Source: a virus
Strand: one strand, 5' to 3'
Virus record (IMG/VR): IMGVR_UViG_3300044710_000061
Coordinates: 1 to 59,819 of that record
DNA length: 59,819 nt
Shown: in pieces, positions 34,159-42,223 of the stretch
How the letters are laid out: the number at the start of each line of letters is the position of its first letter
Position numbering within the stretch: position 1 is the stretch's first letter
Notes under the pieces: generated by a model
The model's input: the letters and a program-made list of their open reading frames with translations, nothing else
The model's database searches: none
What the model was told of the DNA's origin: nothing
Position numbers and translations under genes: made by a program

Positions 34159-35993
34159 GGCTTCGTCACCAAATCGACCCGCTCAAACAAATTTGTCCCG
34201 TCATACCAGAGTGGAACGATTCCCTTCAGGCGAGAAGGATACAGATTGAATATCGCACCGCTGCTAACGCACGTGACGGAGGGCAGCTGATAGCCCTTTC
34301 CAGCGCAGTGAGTGCAGCTAGGCGTGAGATCGGAAATGACCGAGGGCGTCGTTAACGTGCTCGTGTTGGCGTTCCAGCCCATACATCCGGTTACTACGAT
34401 GAAACCTGCGCAGTTCGGCGCCCCCGACTGATTTGCCAGCAGGTCCGTCGTATTCGTGAAACCCGGGCTTCCGGTGAAGTTCGTACCGGCAGAAGCTCCG
34501 TTGAACAGGCACTCGTCATTGCCTGACATTGGCGCATTCAAAATGTTCTCGTTCCCCGTGGTTCCGATCGTAATATTGGCCAGCGAGGACGGTCCGCTCA
34601 TTCCACCCAGCAAAAGACCGCAGGTGTTGCTCTGCGCCGCATCGGCAATGTTGTTAATAACGAGGAACGTAGGCGCGCCGGGGTTGTCCATCTGGATGTT
34701 GATGTCGCCCTGGCCGCCAACATTGCTTGTATTGGCGTTGAAGCTGGTGTTGTTCTCCACGAAGTCGTGCAGCGCGCCAACGTTATTGAAGTTCTGCATA
34801 AAAATCTGGATTCCGAACCGATAGGCGCTCCAGCTGATGTTGTTGAGCATCACAGACTGGTTGACGACTCCATGGGCATCCCATGTGTCGAACATGAAGT
34901 TCTCAATGTCCGAAGCGCACCCATTATTTGGCTGATTGTAAGAAAACCCGCCGTACATCATAAAGTGTGTGCCGACATTCGAGTCTATCGAAGCAGGACC
35001 GGCCATAACGGTCGCAGCAGTGCAAACTGTGTTCTGCTCGGAATTCTGAGTGATGTTGGCAATGTAGTAGGTATAGTCAAAGCCTGTGGCGCCTGGAACG
35101 TCGTGGCTCATTCCGTTGTCGAGGCCACCAAGCCCTATCCCGACATTGAAGATCACGTTGTTAATAAACGCTATGTCATGAACCGTTGCGGCTGACCCAT
35201 CGGCCACCATGGCCCCAGTGCCAGAATTCCCGTGTACTTGCCAGCCTTCAACCGCCCAATTGCTAGATGTCACGTCCATGGCCCAGCCGGCGCCGGTAAA
35301 CGTAATGTTGCAGGAGGTGAGATCGCTTCCGCCGCACAAAAGCACCGCGAAATACACGCCTCCGGTTCCATCAATGCCGCCAGACGTCGATGGGCAATTG
35401 GAGATGGTGCCGAAATTTCCAAACCCGTTCCCTGAATAATTGCCTGCGCTGGCTATAATCACGTCTCCGCAGCTCAAGGCGTGATTTGGACTAGCCCATG
35501 GTCCGTGACCGCCCCCGCTCGTCGGGGCAAGGCCATCGTTTGAATCGCTGCCGCTCGTGGATATGTAATGAAGCACATGGCTGGTCGGCAGGCTAAACGC
35601 AACATTGCCGCTGCTCGATGTGAATGTCGTGCTTGGCGATGTCGCTGACGCGGTATTCGATCCGGTTCCGGTTACTGCCAGCGTTCCCGTGCATGCGCTT
35701 GCTGGTGTCGTAAACGTAGCGCTCCAAGTTCCACCACTTGCTGAGAACCCACTTACCGTGGACGAGCCCGAGCAACCACCGCCATATGTGGCGGCCGTCA
35801 ACCCGGATGGAGCGGCCACCGTGTATGTGCCGCTACCGCTGGTCGTGGATGACGTGCTCGCATTGGTAAGAGACGTGAAAGCCAATGTGGGACTAGACGA
35901 CGCCGTCTGGTTCAGACTTCCCTGGAAAAATGCCTGCGGATATGCCGAACCAGTCAACAAGCAAAATGCTAGCGTTACCAAAAACCTTAGCAT
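34146..35993 (-). CDS. Secreted beta-helix protein with Ig-like N-terminus
   Basis: 615 aa. Signal peptide (FLVTLAFCLLTGSAYPQA), then a Ser/Thr-rich Ig-like domain (residues 35-125), then HYISTSGSDSNDGLAPTSG...PWASPNHAL, the same kind of beta-helix opening as its downstream neighbour, with which it overlaps by 13 bases. Probably a paralogue with a different tip; surface-binding role inferred. Confidence 0.65.
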   Translation of the reverse strand: MLRFLVTLAFCLLTGSAYPQAFFQGSLNQTASSSPTLAFTSLTNASTSSTTSGSGTYTVAAPSGLTAATYGGGCSGSSTVSGFSASGGTWSATFTTPASACTGTLAVTGTGSNTASATSPSTTFTSSSGNVAFSLPTSHVLHYISTSGSDSNDGLAPTSGGGHGPWASPNHALSCGDVIIASAGNYSGNGFGNFGTISNCPSTSGGIDGTGGVYFAVLLCGGSDLTSCNITFTGAGWAMDVTSSNWAVEGWQVHGNSGTGAMVADGSAATVHDIAFINNVIFNVGIGLGGLDNGMSHDVPGATGFDYTYYIANITQNSEQNTVCTAATVMAGPASIDSNVGTHFMMYGGFSYNQPNNGCASDIENFMFDTWDAHGVVNQSVMLNNISWSAYRFGIQIFMQNFNNVGALHDFVENNTSFNANTSNVGGQGDINIQMDNPGAPTFLVINNIADAAQSNTCGLLLGGMSGPSSLANITIGTTGNENILNAPMSGNDECLFNGASAGTNFTGSPGFTNTTDLLANQSGAPNCAGFIVVTGCMGWNANTSTLTTPSVISDLTPSCTHCAGKGYQLPSVTCVSSGAIFNLYPSRLKGIVPLWYDGTNLFERVDLVTKPCNL

Positions 35994-36736
35994 CCAACCC
36001 CCAGCAAAGACCTATTCGCAAGACACGTAACGGCGCCTGGTACCTTCAGCGTAATGGCCCAAGCGTCAAAAGCGCCGCTTCCCTGCGTCGCGGTCGCCGT
36101 GATCGACGCAGTGGTAGACGTCACTATGTGCTCGGAGAAATTTCCGTTCGTCGTCAGGCCATTCCCCGATGCGCCGTCGGGAGTCCAGCCAGCTCCTTGG
36201 CTGTTGGCCGCAGCACCGACGTTGGATATCAAATATCCAAGCCCTATCTCGGTAGAAGAGGCCAGCGTACCCGTCGCGCCGCTACTCATTGCAGTTCCGG
36301 TCGTACCACCAGCTTCAACAGCCTTGTCGAAGGACGGCGTAGTCATGCCGGTGATTTCCCAGCATACTATCTCGGTAAAGCTGCCTGGCGTGGCTGAAAA
36401 ATGAGCTGTGAATGTCGTGACGCCCGTGGTCACCGTGAAAAAGGCGGCCATAGCGCTGCTGCCGACATTGCCGATAATCGTGCCCTTAGATGAATTAGTC
36501 GGAGTATCGCTGCTGCCATCGGTAAACGTAATCGATGTGACGGTGCCGCCGTTCGAATCGGAATTGGCTCCACAAGCGACAACACTGCCGGCAAGCGTGG
36601 CGGTTAGCGTGACCGCACGCGTTGCCGCGCCAGCGCCACCAGCCGTCTTGAATTGACGGACCGCAATGACTGCCTCGGCATTGGTGGCGCCGAGCAGAAC
36701 AGAGATAAGGCAGGCTAGTCTAAGTAGGCGCGTCAT
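35987..36736 (-). CDS. Secreted beta-sandwich protein
   Basis: 249 aa from ATG 36736 (ATGA overlap with the upstream stop). Signal peptide LLRLACLISVLLGATNAEA, then alternating beta strands rich in Thr/Gly/Ala (TAGGAGAATRAVTLTATL). I recall similar domains in phage tail and adhesin-like proteins. Function unknown. Confidence 0.6.
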   Translation of the reverse strand: MTRLLRLACLISVLLGATNAEAVIAVRQFKTAGGAGAATRAVTLTATLAGSVVACGANSDSNGGTVTSITFTDGSSDTPTNSSKGTIIGNVGSSAMAAFFTVTTGVTTFTAHFSATPGSFTEIVCWEITGMTTPSFDKAVEAGGTTGTAMSSGATGTLASSTEIGLGYLISNVGAAANSQGAGWTPDGASGNGLTTNGNFSEHIVTSTTASITATATQGSGAFDAWAITLKVPGAVTCLANRSLLGVGC

Positions 36737-39072
36737 TGCTGCGCCAACACAAGCGTACCAGCTACGCGGCCAGATCCGCTTTGAAGAAGGCACACGTTGT
36801 TCAAGCTGGTTAGCGAGCCGGCCGCTACAGGCGCCGCGCCATTGCCTAGTGTAAGACCGCCGTTAGCCGCGAAGTTTGGTCCATTGGCTGCGGTCGTGCT
36901 GCCAATGATTGCCGCTGGCGTGGTGGCACAAACGGTGCCCGTTCCCTCAACGAGGGAAACGTTCTCAGCATCCGCGCCCACAACCGCGATCGAACAAACG
37001 TAGTTCTTCTTGGAAGAGCCGCCGAGAGACGCAAGTTGCGTACTCGCGGTTTGGCTGATCGGAATATAAGAGATCGTGCCGGTGATACACGGATTGGCGA
37101 CTACTGCAGTGCCGTTAAACGATGAAAAATCGGTGAGCAGACCACGGGCGGCCGTGATGCCGACCGTACAGGAATGACCGGTGACGCATGCCGTGGCCCC
37201 GCCCGAAGTGAACTGCCCGGCAATCTGCGAGGATACCGTGGTGCCAGCGGTGAATGTGCCTGCATCCGCGGTTATGCCCCAACTCGCAGCCGTACCCGGA
37301 TTGGCAAGGATCGGCGTCATGGACGCCACTCCCTGGACAGTGAGGACATTGGCAGACGCAGAGCCGGCCGTACCTGGCGCAGAGCCTGCAATGGTCGTCG
37401 TGTCCTGTCCTACGGCTACACGTTCGGAACCTGTTCCAACCGCTCCAGCGCCCGTCAGAATGGTTACGGCGTTGACCTGCGCGAGATTCGTTGAAATTGC
37501 GCTTTGGTTGCTTGCGATCGCAACCGGAGAGCTGTTGGCCATCGTGGCTTGGCCATTCGCGTTAGCATTGGTTACGAACGCATTAACGCCGATCACTTCT
37601 ACCGCGCCGGGACTTGTCCCATAATTGGATGGCGATCCGAGGGCTGACCCTGCCAGCTTGTTAAGATTGACGAAAATATTGCGATCGTTGGTCAGCTGGA
37701 CTGCGCCGGCCTGACCTGACGTAAGATTGCTGATCGCACTATTGAAAATGCCGCCAATCGCCGTAAACGATGTCGTTCCCTGCGTGAACGTGCCCTCATC
37801 GGCAAGGCTTGATCCACCAGAGCTCGAGCATCCTGTGACGCAATTGATCCTTAGATTACCGGCCGTATCCAAGGATAGCGGATCAGTCTGCGCTGTGGTG
37901 TAAGTTGGCGCACCTGTCGTCACAGCGCCCATAATCAGGTGACCAGTCTGCCCTGACGTCGTGGACGCTATCGCCGCATTGGTTGGCTGAAGAGCCGACG
38001 TAGATGCCCCCGTGGGCAGCGGAAGAGAAGCTGCGCTGATCGCCAGCGCAGTCATCGACGCTATGCCCTGAACGGTCACGACATTTGTCGAAGCAGTGCC
38101 GGCCGTGCCCGGAGCGGATCCGGCAATCGTCGCCGTATCAGTTCCAACCGCTACGCGCTGGGAACCAGTGCCAACCGCACCTGTTCCCGTCAGGACAGTA
38201 ACGCCATTTACCGTGCTGGTGTCGGTAAGAAAGCCGCGCCCAGAAGTAATGCCGACCAAGCACTGATGGCCCGTGACGCAAGCCGTGGCGCCGCCGCTTG
38301 TGAATTGGCCGCCGGCCGGCGCAAATGTGGATGTGCCCGCGGTAAAAGTGGCGGCATCTGCAGCGCTGGCACCGGAGCCCGAGCAATTCGCGCACTGGAC
38401 ATTTAGATTGTTCGATGTCGAGGCGATGACGTTGCCAGAACCATCGACTATTTGGGTCTTCTGATTGGCGTTCGTCTGATTGGCCGAGGTGGCCAGCGCG
38501 GACGTGTTTAGATTCGTTCCAGCATTGGCTGTGACGCTGCCACCGGTGTTCTGCATCGGTGTTCCAAGCGTCGTATTAATCGTGGTGAGTGTGCTATTGC
38601 CGGTCGTCTGAAGCGCAGACGTCGCCGCTCCGGTGGGCAATGGCAGGGCGGACGCGCTCACGGCAAGCGCCGTCATCGAGGCAATGCCTTGCACCGTAAG
38701 GACGTCTGTCGATGCCGTACCAGCCGTGCCAAGCGCCGGCTGTTTGGCGGAAGTCGATGCCCCGGTAGGGAGGGGAAGAGAGGCTGCCGTTATCGCGACG
38801 CTATTGTTCGGGCTGACTGCCACCACCATCGCGGGATCTGTCGCGCCAGCGGCAGTGCTCGCCGCCTTGACCGCGGCACATTGAGCCGCTGCGGTGCCAT
38901 CGCAAATACCGTTCATCCAAACGAAATTGCCTGACCCGTCCGTAATGACATCCCACGTATGGGTGGCACCGGACGCGTCCTTACCAGTGACCGTGCCGGC
39001 GCCGGCAAACGCGTCCGTGGAGAACAGCCCGCATAGAGCGGCGAGAAGCACCAGCCTACTGAGCGTCAACAT
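36733..39072 (-). CDS. Secreted 779-aa repeat protein (fibre-like)
   Basis: Signal peptide LVLLAALCGLFSTDAFA, then the module GTVTGKDASGATHTWDVITD...CDGTAAAQCAAVKAASTAA, shared with the next upstream gene. Internal repeats: VQGIASMTAL-x-ISAASLPLPTGASTSALQ (three copies), VLTGTGAVGTGSQRVAVGTDTATIAGSAPGT (twice), and GGQFTSGGATACVTGHQC (twice). Such Thr/Gly/Ser repeats occur in phage collar and fibre proteins. The repeats could change copy number by recombination. Confidence 0.65.
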   Translation of the reverse strand: MLTLSRLVLLAALCGLFSTDAFAGAGTVTGKDASGATHTWDVITDGSGNFVWMNGICDGTAAAQCAAVKAASTAAGATDPAMVVAVSPNNSVAITAASLPLPTGASTSAKQPALGTAGTASTDVLTVQGIASMTALAVSASALPLPTGAATSALQTTGNSTLTTINTTLGTPMQNTGGSVTANAGTNLNTSALATSANQTNANQKTQIVDGSGNVIASTSNNLNVQCANCSGSGASAADAATFTAGTSTFAPAGGQFTSGGATACVTGHQCLVGITSGRGFLTDTSTVNGVTVLTGTGAVGTGSQRVAVGTDTATIAGSAPGTAGTASTNVVTVQGIASMTALAISAASLPLPTGASTSALQPTNAAIASTTSGQTGHLIMGAVTTGAPTYTTAQTDPLSLDTAGNLRINCVTGCSSSGGSSLADEGTFTQGTTSFTAIGGIFNSAISNLTSGQAGAVQLTNDRNIFVNLNKLAGSALGSPSNYGTSPGAVEVIGVNAFVTNANANGQATMANSSPVAIASNQSAISTNLAQVNAVTILTGAGAVGTGSERVAVGQDTTTIAGSAPGTAGSASANVLTVQGVASMTPILANPGTAASWGITADAGTFTAGTTVSSQIAGQFTSGGATACVTGHSCTVGITAARGLLTDFSSFNGTAVVANPCITGTISYIPISQTASTQLASLGGSSKKNYVCSIAVVGADAENVSLVEGTGTVCATTPAAIIGSTTAANGPNFAANGGLTLGNGAAPVAAGSLTSLNNVCLLQSGSGRVAGTLVLAQQ

Positions 39073-39757
39073 AGATGCTGTCTCCAGTCGTGGAGCATGT
39101 GGCGTAAATCGCGTCTGACGGAACCAGCGGATAATAGCGCGTGAACGGCTGGCCAGGGTTGAGGATCAATGCCGCCATTCCCGCCTGGACCGTGTTTCCG
39201 CCAATCGTGAAATTTGTTGATGTCGTTGTCGTTCCAGGAACAATCTGGCTATCTATGTTTGTCCCGAAAACCAGATAGCAGACGTCAGTGCCGCTGATCT
39301 GATTGTTCTGGATTGTAAGAGACTTGCGGGTACCTGTAGCTAGGATCGTCTGGAACGTGAGCCCGGTAGTTACCGTTACTGCGTGATTGACGGTCGTTGC
39401 GGCGCCAGCGCCTGGGGTTGTAACACCCGCATAGACGCCCTTTAGGGCCGCAATGACTGTGGCATTCCCAGATCCCGTAAAGGCCGTGTCGCTTGTTGTT
39501 CCGAGGTCGGGATTACGCGTGACCAGCGCCGGATCAGTCTGCGCAGCAGCCGTCGAAGCCGCCTTAACTGCCGAACACTGAGCAGCCGCGGTTCCGTCAC
39601 AGACGCCATGTTCCCAGACATAATTGCCGCTACCATCGGTAATGACATCAAACGTGCGGGTAACGCCACCGGCATCCTTGCCCGTGACCGTCGTACTACC
39701 AGCGAAGGCAGGTGAGGCAAGGAAAACTAGAAGCGCGGCGGCGCCAAGCCATCTCAT
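39056..39757 (-). CDS. Secreted protein sharing the N-terminal module of the 779-aa protein
   Basis: 233 aa. Signal peptide LGAAALLVFLASPAFA, then TVTGKDAGGVTRTFDVITD...CDGTAAAQCSAVKAASTAA, about 80% identical by eye to the same region of its neighbour. The C-terminal half is a different beta domain (TGTRKSLTIQNNQISG, YYPLVPSDAIYATC). Probably two tips on a common anchor. Confidence 0.65.
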   Translation of the reverse strand: MRWLGAAALLVFLASPAFAGSTTVTGKDAGGVTRTFDVITDGSGNYVWEHGVCDGTAAAQCSAVKAASTAAAQTDPALVTRNPDLGTTSDTAFTGSGNATVIAALKGVYAGVTTPGAGAATTVNHAVTVTTGLTFQTILATGTRKSLTIQNNQISGTDVCYLVFGTNIDSQIVPGTTTTSTNFTIGGNTVQAGMAALILNPGQPFTRYYPLVPSDAIYATCSTTGDSIYVDAQ

Positions 39758-39996
39758 TTTTGAGGCTCTTGGCCCTTCGGCTGGTCAGAATTGTCCTTGT
39801 GCTCGACCACTTCCATCGCCGAGTTCAGCTTGTTCAGCAGATATACCGTGATCGGGGCAACCTGGATGCCCTCGGACTTCGTCGCGCTGTCTAAAACGCG
39901 ACGGAGCGCCGTTTGCTCCTGGTCATTCAGGATGATCATCACGTCTTTGGCGCGCACCGATGTCGAAAGAGCTATCAGAATAAGCAAAATCCTCAT
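39754..39996 (-). CDS. Small exported helical protein
   Basis: 80 aa from ATG 39996, which overlaps the upstream TAA (TAATG). Signal peptide RILLILIALSTSVRA, then a helical region (LNDQEQTALRRVLDSATKSEG) and a polar tail. Stop overlaps the next gene's ATG. No family recognised. Confidence 0.6.
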   Translation of the reverse strand: MRILLILIALSTSVRAKDVMIILNDQEQTALRRVLDSATKSEGIQVAPITVYLLNKLNSAMEVVEHKDNSDQPKGQEPQK

Positions 39997-40226
39997 TAAC
40001 CACCCATCCAAGCAATGTTGCAGCCACTTTGTGAAAGGTCAGTCCCGCCGAAAGCACACGTAGATGACGAGGGGCACGGCGCACCAGAGTCGCCAATCGT
40101 CAGCGCATCAATCCAAACCACGCAATTGCCCGGCGTAATCGGGCCTTGAATGCTGAAAACCGGCGTTTGGGCTTCAGTAATGGTGGCAGGAATCAGAGCC
40201 AAGGCAGCGGCCAGTAACGCTTTCAT
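39996..40226 (-). CDS. Small exported protein ending in GCNIAWMGG
   Basis: 76 aa from ATG 40226 (ATGA with the upstream stop). Signal peptide ALLAAALALIPATITEA; two Cys pairs; C-terminus DLSQSGCNIAWMGG, nearly the same as that of the preceding gene (DFSVAGCNIIWMGG). Probably a tandem duplicate with diverged body. Role unknown. Confidence 0.6.
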   Translation of the reverse strand: MKALLAAALALIPATITEAQTPVFSIQGPITPGNCVVWIDALTIGDSGAPCPSSSTCAFGGTDLSQSGCNIAWMGG

Positions 40227-40423
40227 CCACCCATCCATATGATGTTGCACCCAGCAACCGAGAAATCGAGCTGTCCATCCCCGCACGGTGTCGGCGGCGT
40301 GCCGCCACCAGCCCCTTGCCCCACAAAGGTCGTCAGCAATTGGCTGTTGGCCACTTGACTCGGAATTGCCGCAACGAGCATGCCGAGGACCACCGCAGCG
40401 GCCCTAAAGAGGGCTGTTGTCAT
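40223..40423 (-). CDS. Small exported protein ending in GCNIIWMGG
   Basis: 66 aa from ATG 40423, which lies inside the upstream gene's last codons. Signal peptide LFRAAAVVLGMLVAAIPSQVA, a Gly/Pro-rich middle and the WMGG terminus shared with the next gene. Role unknown. Confidence 0.6.
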   Translation of the reverse strand: MTTALFRAAAVVLGMLVAAIPSQVANSQLLTTFVGQGAGGGTPPTPCGDGQLDFSVAGCNIIWMGG

Positions 40424-40847
40424 AGTAGACAATGGCCTGAACGGCGGACCCAGCAGTCGTGTTTATGCACAAATCATTGCCGGGAGGCGCCTCTAGCCCA
40501 CGGAATACCGAAGAGTTGTCCGCAATGCCGCTAATCCCGGTCACAGTGCCCCACTGATAGGCCGGCGTAATCTTCGTGGTGCCGGTCCCGCAGTTCGTGC
40601 CCGTGCCATAGATCAGACTGACGTTTACGGAACCCGACGATGAGGCAAAGTTAAACCCGCACACAAAAATTGCCGTACCAGTACTGACCACAAGGCGTGT
40701 GGCGCCGTTCGTACTCGCATCATAGATGACCGACTTGCCGCACGTGCGTTGCGTCGTGGTGCCCTGCGCTGCCACCTGGCCGGGTGCGAGTAAGCCAAGC
40801 AGCAGCGCGAGAGCCAAGAGCCGTAGCAGGCTAGAGGGGGCAAGCAT
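40404..40847 (-). CDS. Exported beta-rich protein
   Basis: 147 aa from ATG 40847 with AGGAG 8 bases upstream. Signal peptide LLRLLALALLLGLLAPGQVAA. Mature part has four Cys and strands (ATRLVVSTGTAIFVCGFNF), a compact beta sandwich. Secreted or fibre tip; role unknown. Confidence 0.6.
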   Translation of the reverse strand: MLAPSSLLRLLALALLLGLLAPGQVAAQGTTTQRTCGKSVIYDASTNGATRLVVSTGTAIFVCGFNFASSSGSVNVSLIYGTGTNCGTGTTKITPAYQWGTVTGISGIADNSSVFRGLEAPPGNDLCINTTAGSAVQAIVYYDNSPL

Positions 40848-40870
40848 GTTGCGGCTCCTGTCGGGAGATA

Positions 40871-41563
40871 TCAGATGTACCGATACCAAGTTGTGTTAGC
40901 CACTTGGTAAATCCAACATGCTGACGTCAGGACATACGTTGCCGAACCAGTGGTAACCTGAACACCCAATGTGGTCGGCGTGGTGCCCCCAGCAAATACT
41001 TGGCCAGACGTGCCGGCATTGACCGCGGTCAGCGTAAGAATGCCAGTGCCTGCGTTATCAATGCAAAACGTCTGATTCTGCATCGGATTGGGAGGCAACG
41101 TGATTGTCGCAAACGTTGCTGAGCCAGCGCCCGTGTAAATGTACTTCTGAATACCGTTGGCAACGACAGGGTTCTGCCCTGTTCCGGTCGTGGAATTGAT
41201 GACAAACCCGCCGTAACCGGTGCCGAGCGCCGTGACGGGCAATACTGCAGTCTGCGCGCCACCATTAGGCTGAGCCGTGCCGGGCGTATTGATATCAACC
41301 GGAACTACCTCGGTACCAACCAATGCAGGCGGCCCAGCAGGCTCCGTCACGGTGCAAATAACGTTCCCGGTAGTGGCATTGGCTGCCGCAGGCGTGCCGC
41401 TTTGGCCGGTAATGGTCTGCTGAGCTGGGCCTACAATATTGCTGCCAGAACAATAAGCAGCACCGCCAATAATCGGCATCGTCTGCCAGAGGCCACCGCC
41501 CCAGGCTAGCCCACCTGCAATGCAAACAGCCGCGGCTGCGGCAAGATATTTTGTCAACTTCAT
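40871..41563 (-). CDS. Exported Thr/Gly-rich protein
   Basis: 230 aa from ATG 41563 (AGGAGCGAACC upstream). N-terminal hydrophobic signal (LTKYLAAAAAVCIAGGLAWG), perhaps uncleaved. The C-terminal ACWIYQVANTTWYRYI pattern resembles the ends of phage fibre-like proteins. First of the run of exported proteins in transcript order apart from two Tyr-rich ones. Confidence 0.6.
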   Translation of the reverse strand: MKLTKYLAAAAAVCIAGGLAWGGGLWQTMPIIGGAAYCSGSNIVGPAQQTITGQSGTPAAANATTGNVICTVTEPAGPPALVGTEVVPVDINTPGTAQPNGGAQTAVLPVTALGTGYGGFVINSTTGTGQNPVVANGIQKYIYTGAGSATFATITLPPNPMQNQTFCIDNAGTGILTLTAVNAGTSGQVFAGGTTPTTLGVQVTTGSATYVLTSACWIYQVANTTWYRYI

Positions 41564-41598
41564 GGTTCGCTCCTTGCTACAGCCGGCGTATGCCGGAA

Positions 41599-41784
41599 TT
41601 ACCATCCTGTCGGATCGATGCTTTTGGGGACGGGAGGGCATAGCATGTTGGCTATCGCCTTCACGCCTTTGAGCTCTCGTAGCCGCTCAATCTCATTGGC
41701 AGCCTCTTCGAGAAGATCAGCGCTATCGAGTAAGTCGTGCTCATCTTCGATGCTGCGCAACCGCTCAACGATATCAGTCACCAT
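41599..41784 (-). CDS. Small coiled-coil phage protein
   Basis: 61 aa from ATG 41784, overlapping the end of the upstream gene. VTDIVERLRSIEDE and ADLLEEAANEIERLRELKG match a very common small phage protein (MSDIVERLR...EAADEIERLR) of unknown function. Confidence 0.65.
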   Translation of the reverse strand: MVTDIVERLRSIEDEHDLLDSADLLEEAANEIERLRELKGVKAIANMLCPPVPKSIDPTGW

Positions 41785-42050
41785 TCCCCTCCCCAGCCAC
41801 CGCCGCGACCGCCCGTATAGGCACGATTGCCACCGCCCCAACTCCAGTCATAGCCGCCGCGAGGCGCATAAGACGGCGCCGGCCTCGGGGCGTAATAGCG
41901 CGGCGGATAATGCTGCGCGTAGCGCTCGGCATAGTGCCCGCCGCCGGCATAATAGCCTCGCCCAGGATAGGCATGGCCCCCGTAGTATTGGGCGCTGGCG
42001 GAAACGGCACTCATGGCAATCATAAAGGCAGCAACTGCAAGTCGCATCAT
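41778..42050 (-). CDS. Exported Tyr/Gly-rich protein
   Basis: 90 aa from ATG 42050 (ATGA with the upstream stop). Signal peptide RLAVAAFMIAMSAVSASA then QYYGGHAYPGRGYYAGG and many Tyr/Gly/Arg, a low-complexity mature protein. A second exported Tyr-rich protein with the same SAQYY junction is encoded at 44055-44369. Possibly structural or adhesive. Confidence 0.65.
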   Translation of the reverse strand: MMRLAVAAFMIAMSAVSASAQYYGGHAYPGRGYYAGGGHYAERYAQHYPPRYYAPRPAPSYAPRGGYDWSWGGGNRAYTGGRGGGWGGEW

Positions 42051-42223
42051 GCTGCAGGGTCCTGCTGGCGCCTCACGCACTCTGGACAGGCAAGTTTTCG
42101 GTCGTGGCCAATTTCAACCAATTCACTCGCGCGCCCACGCCACCCACACCCACAAAAGATAAATCCCTCATGATCTTTCGTATGAGAAATTGGATCAATT
42201 GTTGCGGATGTAATGTGGGTCAT
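42047..42223 (-). CDS. Small zinc-site protein
   Basis: 58 aa from ATG 42223, one base from the upstream stop; its stop overlaps ATG 42050. CGCGW and CPEC pairs about 20 residues apart suggest a zinc ribbon. Function unknown. Confidence 0.6.
   Translation of the reverse strand: MTHITSATIDPISHTKDHEGFIFCGCGWRGRASELVEIGHDRKLACPECVRRQQDPAA

Noticed and set aside
41774-42010. Alternative minus-strand frame over the Tyr/Gly-rich protein
   Set aside because: Lacks coupling and a ribosome binding site, while the other frame has an ATGA-coupled start and a signal peptide.
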